The notes under the pieces: model-generated
The model's input: the letters and a program-made list of their open reading frames with translations, nothing else
Told to the model about the DNA's origin: nothing
Databases searched by the model: none
Shown: piece after piece, positions 9,527-19,766 of the stretch
Position numbering within the stretch: position 1 is the first letter of the stretch
Layout of the letters: each line of letters begins with the position of its first letter
NCBI RefSeq assembly: GCF_041956535.1
Contig: NW_027192213.1
Span: forward strand, 218,998 to 245,415
Length of the DNA: 26,418 nucleotides
From: Calcarisporiella thermophila CBS 279.70
Taxonomy: Eukaryota; Calcarisporiellomycota
Reading direction: 5' to 3'
Program-made: the position numbers and the translations under genes

Positions 9527-11388
9527 CTAACTTACTTTATTCGGTTTTATAGCTATTCGTCTTAATATGGGCAAACCCACTTTCTCTAATTCCTCTTTAG
9601 TAAATACAGCTGGCTTTAGCTCCTCTAACGTACTAACTATTTGACACGCAAGCCATTGCTCGATGATGGCCTTGTTTGCAAATAATCTCAACAACTCTAG
9701 CATCTGCACTAACTCCCGGAAAATCTGGCGTCGTATCTTGAAATCATGATGATTATGTACTATGAATTTGGCGTATTCGCATATTGAAAGTACGCTTAAA
9801 AATGGGTAATTTTTGCACCAGCTTTGTGATCTAATAATACTCTTGATTGATACAATAGAATTAGATAGCCCCTATTAAACCATGCTCATAAGTCAGAATC
9901 TGTGCTGAGCACAAGTGAAAGTTGCGTTGTTACCTTTAAGAACTCTTCAAGAGCCTTTACTCGCATTTGCCTCATCAAATCCGTTTCTAATCTACCCGGA
10001 GGGGCGTCTGACTCGATGAATTGGCGCCAAAGGTTGCACCAATCACTCCAGAAGCTGCAGTGGGTTTCAGACAATTCGTATTCGTCTTTTCCACCACAAT
10101 ATTGTAATGTCTCGCTGTGATCACTTTGCAAAAATGCAACAATACTAGCAAGTTGCTGGATGATGTGAACATCGGGTAATGACCAGTCAATATTTCGCAA
10201 CTCTAGAAGTTTGCAGTAGAAGTGTATCCTCAACATAAAGGAAACCTACAATTATAGATTGGAGAATAAGCTACTTCAATTAGTGTTATACCCTGCTATT
10301 AGGTACCAGCTTTAATTTATATGACTCGGTGTAGTTTGCAGTTGCCGTTGGTTTCGGAGATTGGAGGATTATATCTAGGCTGATAAGCATCGGCTTATCG
10401 AATCCAAATCTAAACAGCATTTCGCGCTGGCATACTAATGCCCTATTTATGAATTGAATCCATTAATATCTGTGTCAAATAGAAACTAAGCACTCTGGAT
10501 ATTGCAGCACTTACCAGATTCTTCTTCGAAATTCTAACTCAATAGGATCCCCCGCAACTGGATCATCTCTGTCCATCTGGAGTGCAAGAGCCATGAGGGC
10601 ACCTTGCGAATAATATCGATATGCATCCTCAAAGCGCAAAAGCAATGCCATACAATGATTCATATTGAGAAAGGCTGCGACTATCTGAGGAGTGGGTATA
10701 TCAAATACATCTTCCAACGACTTCTGTGCTTGAATAAGAATGCTTTCAATCGTAAAATGGAGCCGCTTCTTCATATGCGACTGTGGATGTGCTAATAATA
10801 AGTGAAGAGCTGAGTAAGTAATAGCCGTATAGACAAATGCAGACTCAAGTTGAGAGTTGTAATAAAGCTCCAGAAGTGAAGCAGGATTTGGATATAAATT
10901 GCCGTTAGCACAACCATTCGCATAGGTATGAAAGAGGTAATCTGTAAGTTTACGTTTGATAATGATGGATTTCTTCGTCCAACTAATCACATCATTTTCT
11001 ATCGGTTTTTGTGAAGAGTGGATTTTAAAGTAGGTGCATTGCTGAGTTGGTCCTCTGTAATCGCCATTATTTGGTAACTGGATGTGAGAAGATTGATAGG
11101 GCAACTTTTTGCCTTCTAAAATAAGGCAAAAAGTTGCCCTTCTAAAATAAACTGAGCGCTGAGAAGACGATATAGATCGGCAAGCGAGCTTAATCTGAGT
11201 TGGAATCGTAGATCATTCGCAGTAATGAGGAAGTCATTAAGATTACTGACTTCTCCATTGTGTTTAGTTTTCTCATTTACAAAATCGTCTAATTCAATGC
11301 ATAGGGCATTAGGGGAATTATCAAAAATTAAAGACATCACTGAATGCAGACTAGCAAGCCCTAGAATTGTTAATTCTCCTTCACACAT
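9527..11388 (-). pseudogene. Array unit 4: paralogue disrupted by a 26-bp insertion
   Basis: Exons are 11388-10515, 10442-10307, 10245-9934 and 9871-9527. Exon 1 is 874 nt, which is 848 (the exact length in units 5 and 6) plus 26. At 11114-11139 a 26-bp insertion adds an inverted copy of the adjacent GGCAAAAAGTTGCC and a direct copy of the next 12 bases. This shifts the frame and places a TAG straight after SAQFILEGQLFALF. Everything downstream stays open and family-like: YLFHTYANGC, ALHLLLAHPQ, EFRRRIW, RFGFDKPMLISLD, CSFWSDWCNLWRQFIESDAP, and LRRIAIKP. The break is therefore recent. Without the insertion the protein would be 546 aa. Splice sites of all three introns are intact (72, 61 and 62 nt). 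A sequencing artefact is unlikely given the template-switch structure. Confidence 0.75.
11099..11139. repeat. Perfect inverted repeat, 17-bp arms, 7-bp loop
   Basis: The arms are 11099-11115 (gggcaactttttgcctt) and 11123-11139 (its exact reverse complement), separated by ctaaaat. It is flanked by an 11-bp direct repeat (ttctaaaataa at 11114-11124 and 11140-11150), offset by 26 bp. It lies inside exon 1 of unit 4 and causes its frameshift. Confidence 0.95.
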
Positions 11389-12087
11389 GCTCAGGAAATA
11401 TCTCTTTTTCTTGCACCATAATATGTATTAAAATGAAACAGTTAAAAATTAACAGCAAAAGTTTTGAAAATTTATGAATGATTACTATTTTTGGCTGAGT
11501 AATAAAAATTTGGTAATGAGGATATGGCATAATATGAAACTATCTTAGTATCTGCATAATCATCATAAATACATTCATTACCAACTTGAAAATTCCAAAC
11601 TAGCCGCCTGTGCTACATCTTTATTGATTTACTACTTAAGGCGCAAGAAGCAGTGAGTTGCCCTCAAAATTTCTGACCATAAAACTATCCCCTATACTAT
11701 TTTTTTTTTTTTGAAAAGTTAAATAGTGAAACATGAAAAAAAACTATATTATCAAACACGATGGATGAGGTATCAGACAGAAAAATTTCTTCTCGAGCAT
11801 TTGTACAACTACGAGTCGTGCCTGTCGAAATTTCATTGAAGGAAATATATATATTGGAAAGATAAACTACATTTACGCTTTAGTTTTCCATATCTTGGTA
11901 TTTTCTGACGAATAGTCACCTTTTTGTAATTTCGTCTTAATCTATGAGTAAAAGATGAAAAAAGAGCATAAAGCTATTTGATACGGCTCCTGGAAATATA
12001 ACATACTAATACAGATATCATCAAAGAATATACATTGGGTTTATTCCACCATTTGAGCATTAACCTTTGGTAGGAGTATCTAAGCAT
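11389..12087. other. Intergenic between units 4 and 5
   Basis: AT-rich, with a T run at about 11699-11712. No gene, RNA or array relic could be supported. Confidence 0.5.
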
Positions 12088-13947
12088 CTAATTATCCTTA
12101 TTTGGCTTCATCATTAGTCGTCTCAACTTGGGTTGGCGCATGGTCACTAGTTCATTTTCAGAAAACACAGCAGGCTTCATCTCTTCTAGTGTATTGACTA
12201 TTTGACCTACGAGCCAATTTTCTACTATTCCTTTGTTTTCTAACAACCTAAACAAATCCTGCAACTGTGCTAGCTCCTGGAAAACCCTGCGTCTGATTCT
12301 GATATCAGGATGGATGTGAGCTATGAATTTGCCGTTTTCGCAAATCATATGCATACTTAAAAAGGGGTAATTATTGCACCAGTTCTGAGTTTTAATAACC
12401 CCCACGATGAATGATATTGAATTTAAGTAGCCCTATACATTTATAGCAGGGTTTAGGCAGTGTTCATTATATAAGACGTGAATGAATTTTCAATGTCACC
12501 TTCACCAACTCTACAAGAGCTTTCTCTCGCATTTGCCGCATTAATTCTGTATTTAATCTACCCGAAGGTGCATCTGACTTGATGAATTGTCGCCAAAGTC
12601 TACACCAATTAGACCAGAATCCACAATGTAATTCCGATAAATGATAATTAGACCTGACATTTTCTTCACAGAATTGTGCAAACTCTTGGTAATTATTTTG
12701 CAAAAACGCAGCGATACTAACAAGCTGTTGAATGATGACAACATCCGGTAGAGACCAGTCAATATCTTGGAGTTCTAATAGATTAAAAACATAATCGATC
12801 TGCTTCATAAAATACATCTATTATAATTTAATACAGAGTATTGTAATTGTTAAATTAGAATGGTAAAATTGAATGTCATTTTCTTCGGTACCAAGTCTAG
12901 CTTGTATTTCTCGCTATCGTACACAGTAACTGTAGGTTTCGGTGAGCTTCTGATGGTTTCCAATCTTATGAGTTGAGGTGAACCTTTTTTGAATCTGTAT
13001 ACAATTTCTCGTTGGCAAACCAATGCCCTATGTGTAAGATATAGTCAGTTTATAATTGCGTCAGACGAGGGTAAAAAGTAAAAAATATGCGTCTTTAACC
13101 ATATTCTCTTGCGTAATTCCATTTCGACGGGGTCTCCCACACTTGGATCTTCCTTGTCCATTCCGAGTGCAAGTGCCATCATTGCAGCTTGCGAATAATA
13201 AACGTATGCCTTATCTAATCGAACAAGCCAGGTCATACAATCCTCCATATTCATAAAAGCTAGTACTGCCTGAGGAGAAGGTGCATCGAATATATCTTCC
13301 AATGATAGCTTTGCTTGTATCAATAAGTTTTCAGCTACCAGATAGAGCTGCTTCTTTATGGGTATTTCCGCATGTGATGCCAACAAGTGAATTGCTGAGA
13401 ATGCAATAGCAGTCTGAACGAGCGCTGGCTCGAGCTCATTGCGATAATAACTTTCGAGAAATGCTGCAGGATTAGGGTGCATAAATTGACTAAAACAATC
13501 GCTCACATAGACGTGGAAGAGGTAATCTCTGAATTTACGTTTTATTGCATCAGCCCTCCTACTGCATCTAATATCTTCATCATCAATTGGATCTGGAAAA
13601 GAAGCGATTCTAAAATAAGAGCAGCGACGAATACATCCATTGTCATCACCATATCTAGGTAGTTGGAAGTGAATGGGAAAGTTGGGTATTGATTTGCCTT
13701 CTAGGATAAATTGTGCATCAAGAAGTCGATGTAGATCGGTGAGAGAATTCAATTTAAGCTGGATACTCAAATTTTCCGCACTTGAGAGGAAATTATAAAA
13801 ATATTTGACTTTCTCATCCTGATCTTTTACTATACTTCCACTTTCATCTGCCGTAAGTGATAAGTATGTATCGGATGCTCCATAGAAGTATTGGGACGCA
13901 AATGAGTGGTCACCGTGTTCTAGAAACGGCTCTTCGATTCTGTCCAT
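12088..13947 (-). CDS. Array unit 5: MHR-like regulator paralogue, 4 exons
   Basis: Exons are 13947-13100, 13027-12892, 12817-12500 and 12432-12088 (848/136/318/345 nt), giving 548 aa, the longest member. Exon 1 starts MDRIEEPFLE and contains QLKLNSLTDLHRLLDAQF, YLFHVYVSDCF, ESYYRNELEPALVQTAIAFS, the acidic-basic EMELRKRIW, and no cysteine cluster. Intron 1 begins with a weak donor, GTTAAAG, placed by homology with the other copies. The second intron is 74 nt. Exon 3 reads IDWSLPDVVIIQQLVSIAAF and CGFWSNWCRLWRQFIKSDAP, with a PSGRLN variant of the usual PPGRLE. Exon 4 reads WCNNYPF, HMICENGKFIAHIHPDI and LRRLMMKP. A 24-bp perfect palindrome lies 160 bp upstream of its start codon. Confidence 0.8.
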
Positions 13948-14315
13948 ATTAAAACATTGCAGACAAATTGCTTTCCAATGCTATTCATATAGAGGAAGTC
14001 TAAAATGACAGCAACATCCGTCTAACTTTAGGACATACCTTTTATAGAAAATGCTATGACTCTATCACTCTAATCCACAACCACCATAATTATGCAGCCA
14101 AGGCGGATCGCTTCAGAATTCTGAAGCGATAAGTGCGTTAACATTCTTTTTCCCCCTTTCCTCCTACATATTATATAGCTTCTATATTCTATTGTGTAAA
14201 ATATATAACATATTTGTCATTTAAAAAATATAAGCAATGCATTAAAAAAAAAGATAAAGTCTAACTACTTTAATGCAATTTATTTTAATCCTGCTTTTAC
14301 ATTCTTTTTCTAGAC
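13948..14315. other. Intergenic between units 5 and 6
   Basis: Contains the palindrome at 14107-14130 and AT-rich sequence. No gene is seen. Confidence 0.5.
14107..14130. promoter_or_regulatory. 24-bp perfect palindrome upstream of unit 5
   Basis: The half-site atcgcttcagaa is followed immediately by its exact reverse complement, with no spacer. It lies 160 bp upstream of the unit 5 ATG and 186 bp past the unit 6 stop. It could be a dimeric factor site or a hairpin in a unit 6 3' UTR. The role is not known. Confidence 0.4.
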
Positions 14316-16114
14316 CTAGTATGCTTTTTGCAGTACCTCCCTTGAAAATACTGTTGGTTTCATCTCCTCTAAAATTTCTACGATTTGGCTTGCGAGCCAC
14401 TGAGTTAAAATTCCTCTTGCTACCAGTGATTGAAGCAAGTCCAATAAACTAATAAGCTCCTGGAAAATCAGACGTCGTATCGACACCCTTGGGTGCGTTT
14501 GGGTTATGAATCTAACATTCTCACAAATTATATGGGCTCCTATTAAAATATTTGACTTGCACCTAGCTTGGGCACCAATCGCCCACTTAAGTGATGCTAT
14601 ACAATGGATTAAGCCCTGTTCATTCATACCAAAAATGCTCCAGAGTCAAACCACAAGTGTAAATATTCAGAAATATTATTACCTTAACATACTCATCGAA
14701 AGCTTTTTCACGCATTTGCTGCATCAATATTGTTTCCAATCTCCCGGTAGGGGCGTCTGACTTGATGAACTGTCGCCAAAGGGCACACCATCTAGACCAA
14801 AAACTGAAATTTATTCCAGGAGGAAAAATCTTGCTCAGATCATCTTCGCTGCAATATTGAATTGCTTCAGTTTGATCGTTTTGCAAAAATCCAGCAAATC
14901 CGACCAGTTGTTGGGCGATAATAGCATCAGGAAGTGTCCAATCTATGTTCTGGAACTCCAATAGTTTAGAATATGTGATAATATCCAGCATGAAGCACAC
15001 CTGTAATATGGTAAATTAATTTGCTAAAATGGACTATTGGCAATTATCACGAATTATTACCGTCGCAAACTTATATGATTCGCTATCACTCGCTGTCATG
15101 GTAGGCTTTGAAGATGCTTTTATAGTGTCTAGAGCTATTAGCGACGGTTTATCGCATTCAAATACATAGAACAATTCGCGCTTGCAAACACTGGCCCTTA
15201 AGAAATTAATGATTTACATGTATCAGTTTAAACAAATAATTTGAGCAAATAAATGATTGATTCTACCAGATTCTTCTTCGAAACTCTAGATGCACAGGAT
15301 TCTTTTCCGTAGCATCATCTTTGTCCATTTGGAGTGCGAGTGCCATCAGTGCGGCTTGCGAGTAGCATGTATATGCCTCCGTAAAGCGCGAAAGCGAGTG
15401 CAGACATGCATCCATATTTATAAAAGCGAGGACAGTCTGTGAAGAAGGGACGTCAAACACATCTGCCAGTGACTGTTTTGCCTGTGAAAGTAGACTCCTT
15501 AGAGCCATGCGGAGCTGATTCCTAAGAGGTGTCTCTGGATGTGATAGCAATAAATGAACAGCTGCCCATGCTATCGCAGTGTAGATCAGTACAGGTTCAA
15601 GTTCACATCGATAGTAGCTTCCAAGAAAAAATTCACGGTTTGGGTGCATAGTGTCAATACAACAGGCGCTCAAATAGACATGAAAAAGATGATCTATGAG
15701 CTTCTTCTCTTTGACGATGATCGATTTTGAGGGCCATATAAGGAATTTATCGTCTATTGGCTTTGGGAGAGTATGGATCTTGAAATAGGAACAATAGTGC
15801 TTTCTGTTGGTACCTAATGCATATATTCGAGGACGAAAGATTCCCTCAGGCAATACAATGCCATCGATAAAATACTGAGCGCTAAGTAGATGATGTAGAT
15901 CAGTAAATGAATTTAACCTAAGTTGGAAGTACAAAGCATTTGCAGTTAAAAGTAGATCACAAAGACCATGCCGCCCCTGAAGGAGGCCTTCTATGCCATC
16001 TGCTGTATTGTACGCAGAAGTAAAGTATATGGCATTCTGTGTTTCATCTGAGCAATTAGCAGGAAAACCTGGTGGAAAACTATGCTGCAGGAGCGAGAGA
16101 ATAAACTCGGACAT
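14316..16114 (-). CDS. Array unit 6: MHR-like regulator paralogue, 4 exons
   Basis: Exons are 16114-15267, 15196-15061, 15000-14683 and 14615-14316 (848/136/318/300 nt), giving 533 aa. The introns are 70, 60 and 67 nt with GT-AG ends. Exon 1 starts MSEFILSLLQ and contains QLRLNSFTDLHHLLSAQY, HLFHVYLSACC, GSYYRCELEPVLIYTAIAWA and EFRRRIW. Exon 2 gives VCKRELFYVFECDKPSLIALD. Exon 3 gives IDWTLPDAIIAQQLVGFAGF and FSFWSRWCALWRQFIKSDAP, in which the usual first Cys of C-x-F-W is Phe. Exon 4 is about 15 codons shorter than in units 4 and 5 and stops after VFSREVLQKAY, so the LRRIAIKP-like tail is missing. Whether that is truncation or normal variation cannot be told from this window. Confidence 0.8.
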
Positions 16115-17098
16115 CTAATTTTATAATTCGTTTCCTAATCTAGTCGAGGACGTTGGCTTTATAGAAATTGAGAATTGAAAACAATTAAAATTAAAATTCA
16201 AAAAATCTCAGGCTTGCACAAAGCTATGGTTATGGTTGACTAGTATTTAAGCATAGCCTACGGTATATATAACTGGGAAAATAGGGGAAACTCCTGCTCG
16301 TAAGAGCTTTATTGGAGGAGTAATTGTGGTTGCTCAATGCCAGGCTATTCTCGAATTTACAAATTAAAATTGGCTACATTTGAATGTTTAATTGTCTTTT
16401 GTTCACTGAGGAAATATCAATTTGTAACAGGGAAACTAAATTAGCTAGGAGAGTTGGAAAGCATCTTATTGACATTTTATTGCTGATTACAAGCATATCT
16501 AAGCAACGCATCTTAGCGATACTTAGTTTTTCTCACCGTGATTCTATTGAAAATACTGAAGATTGTATCGACCCACTATTCCCATAATATTTTGTTATTC
16601 AGATAAAACTTCATAATCCTATATATAAGCAGATGAATTAAGGGTTTGTTAAAAAATAGACTGTAAGATTTTATAACCTGTACAGTAGGGGTAACTGGAC
16701 CTTAATTGGTTCACGTATTTTACAATTTACTCTGGTTGACTTCGGCATCACTGTTTAGGATAACATCCACATAATTTCCTCCAGTGGACGATAAAATAAT
16801 ATTGTGAAATAATACTATGGATATTGCGTTTGGTATCATAATACAATTAAATGGTTAATATGTTGCAATTATTTAACTTATAATTGAACTCTCGGCTATT
16901 AAATAAAGTTTATACTTACCTTTTACTGATTTTTATATTTGATTTCATTAAGTGTCAAAGCCTCCAGACATGGAAAATATTTTTTTAAATATAATGAAAT
17001 ATATCAAAATCTATCCTATTTAAATAAAAGACAATAAATACAACAACGGTGTTGGATATATATATAAATGCTAATCAACAAATAGAAGTGAAAGAGGT
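16115..17098. other. Intergenic between units 6 and 7
   Basis: AT-rich and nearly 1 kb. The only open frame of note (16384-16587, plus strand) has no recognisable feature. No array relic was found by eye. Confidence 0.5.
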
Positions 17099-18953
17099 TT
17101 AAGGCTTCCTTATTACTATGGGCTTTAAGCGTTTCGCTTCCAACTCCTCCTTGGAAAATACCATTGGCTTAATCTTCTCTAATGTATCTACAATTTCATT
17201 TGCAATTCGATTTTCTATTAGCTTGCCGATTCCAGAATGCCGGCGCATTAGCTGTAGTGTTTGAGCAAGTAACCGGAAGCATTTGATCCGAATCAGACGA
17301 TCAGGATGAACGTGCACAATGAATTTGTGCATTTCACAAATTAAATGAACATGGAGATGTGGGCAAAATGAGCACCAGGATTGCTTACAGATGTTATTCT
17401 GAAAAAGCAAGGTCATTTCAGTGAGCCCCTATTTGATTAGGAACAGGAAAATAGAATATGGATAAGTAATGCAGTGCTATGGATAGGCTAGTGGAATGAC
17501 TACCTTGACATATCCTTCTAAGGCGAGTGTCTTCAACTGCTGCATTAAATTTGTGTCCAGCCTCCCAGGGGGCGCATTCGATACGAGAAAAGGTTGCCAT
17601 AAATTGCACCACGATATCCAATAACTACAATCCACCTCAATAACAAATTCGGAATGTGGATTACCCTTTCGACATTGTTGCATCAGCATTACTTGATGTC
17701 TTTGTAGGAAAGTAGCAACACTGACGATATTTTGCACAATGGTAGGGTCAGGTAACGACCAGTCTATCTCTCTCACGCCGGCAATTTTAGTACAAAGTAA
17801 AACCTCTTGTTCGAAAAGAAACTATTGCATGCATATATTAGTGCCAAGTATTATATCTTAGTACCGCATTTCAGATGGATTTACCAGTGCGATTCTATAT
17901 TTAACACTATCGTTAGGCATTACAGTTGGTATAGGAGAGGTTCGCATGGTCTCCAATGGAATAAGCGAAGGCTTCCCCAGCGCGTGAACATACCAGACCT
18001 CTCGCTTACAAACACACCACCTAATTATAAGAGATAGAAAGGGAGAGGGAATAAGTCTTGGAAAGCAAGGCGTTATTTAATATTACTAACCATATTCTTT
18101 TCCTGAATTCCTTTTGCACAGCATCAACTTCAGCTGGATAATCCTTATCCATTTCTAGTGAGAGACCCATCAGTGCAGCTTGCTTGTAATACCCGTATGC
18201 ATCAGTAAGCTGGGAAAGGGCTCGCAAACAAGTTTCCATATTGATAAAAGCTAGAACACCGTGCGGAGTAACCGAGTCAAAATCATCTTCCAAGCATGAC
18301 CGTGCTTTAGCCAGTAATTCTCCCGTCACTCCCCGTAACTGATTTAACATCGGGGCTTGAGTGTGAGTGAGTAAAACATGAACGGCTGAGAAGGCCAGAG
18401 CCGTGTAAACCAGTGCAGGCTCAAGCTCATTGCGGTAATATTGTTCAAGCAGAGAAGAACGATCCGGATGCTGCATCCATGTAAAGCAATCGCTTAGGTA
18501 AACGCTGAAGAGATAGTCTGCAAGCCTGCGTCGAAGGCCAAATGGTTTATTTGGAGGGCTAAACACTTTGTCTTTAATAGGTTCTGGTAGAAAATGCGTT
18601 CTGAAGAGTGTGCAAGGATGATTCGCGCTATAGTGTGGCTGAATGAGTGCTGAGAAGTCGGGGGGAGCTATACCTTCAATCAGTAGTTGCGTGCTAAGAA
18701 GGCGATGAAGATCGCCAAGGGAATTCAGCTTGAGCTGGAAACGCAACCCATCACCTGATAAAAGATATTTGCAAGGATCAATTTCATCCTGATAAGGACT
18801 CGGTGCACAGTTGGCCGCCTTTTTTCGTAGAGAGTTAGATTGAGCACAACTTGAATTGCTCTCGTTATCGAGGCGTTTGAGTTTTGATGATTGGATAAGA
18901 TCAATGCTATCTATCACTTCTTCTAATTCTAACATCTGTAGCCAGATCTCCAC
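17099..18953 (-). CDS. Array unit 7: most divergent MHR-like paralogue, 4 exons
   Basis: Exons are 18953-18091, 18020-17885, 17803-17504 and 17428-17099 (863/136/300/330 nt), giving 542 aa. The introns are 70, 81 and 75 nt. Exon 1 contains QLKLNSLGDLHRLLSTQL, YLFSVYLSDCF, EQYYRNELEPALVYTALAFS and FRKRIW. Together with exon 2 it restores the canonical fungal middle-homology RIWW, whereas the other six units have T or A for the second W. Exon 3 has the shifted block CSYWISWCNLWQPFLVSNAP with PPGRLD. Exon 4 reads WCSFCPHLHVHLICEMHKFI with HVHPD. Cysteines in the N-terminus (CAQ, NCAP) are too far apart and in the wrong pattern for Zn2Cys6. It is the outermost copy of the array and the probable outgroup of the set. 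Confidence 0.78.
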
Positions 18954-19766
18954 GCTGTTTAGATATAGAAGAGTGGTTTAATTTTATTACACACCATGAG
19001 TTGGATTAGAGTTATCTTATTAATAGGAGGAGTAGTAAGCAAACTTTATAAGGACGCTGCCACAGACATCAGAGCTCCACAAGCCACATAATGTGCCACA
19101 ATAAGCAGTTGACCAGTAAATACATAAATTAGACGACTGTGTAAACCTAGTTTACTCGAAATGAAATATCTTTACAAGTGCGGTAGATTTGGCAAAGACG
19201 CACCAAAGATTCTCGCATTATTATCTCTTAAACTCTCCCCTCTTCCGACACTAGTTAGTGGCCATCAGGCTCTTAATTTTTAAATGCATTAGCTCATTTT
19301 ATTGTATTAGTTCAGACAAGTTTATGAGAAAATTTATCTACAACACAAGACTTATATTTCCAAAGCTGTAAGAAAATTTGTAAATCTACTATATATTATT
19401 TCATTTATTAGTTGATTCACTCCTCTGTAGTTTATGAATCCTTCTCAGTGGATATCAAATTTTCACCCCCAATTCCGCCTCTCTCCCTTTGAGATTTTAC
19501 TTACATGCGAATGAATAGAGTTGCAAGTTTCCAAAACCAATATTGCGAAGATGAATCGTTATTATATAACAACTTGCAACGGATCATAACTGTGGTATAA
19601 TTATATGTGTCATATCTATTTACCCCATAATATATCAATCTCTAACTCCGAGCCTCATAAAGTTCGATCCTCGGTTTTTCCACCCGCGGGCATTCAAAAT
19701 TTTGAAACTTGTTCTTCGCTCTCTTCATAACACTAATCATCTCTGACATCAAAAGTCAAAATAAAC
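18954..19766. other. Intergenic between the array and the PSS gene
   Basis: Contains the divergent upstream regions of unit 7 (minus) and the phosphatidylserine synthase gene (plus). It is AT-rich with pyrimidine-rich patches near 19470-19490. No coding segment, Zn2Cys6 exon or RNA gene is seen. Confidence 0.5.

Noticed and set aside
11099-11139. Inverted repeat in unit 4 as a transcription terminator or miniature transposon
   Set aside because: The insertion is fully explained as copies of adjacent bases. There is no target-site duplication typical of a transposon, and it sits mid-exon.
18780-18953. Possible Zn2Cys6 cluster in the unit 7 N-terminus
   Set aside because: Only isolated cysteines are present, without C-x2-C-x6-C spacing.
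220-18953. CRISPR-like or satellite periodicity
   Set aside because: The repeat units are whole genes with diverged sequence, not short identical repeats.
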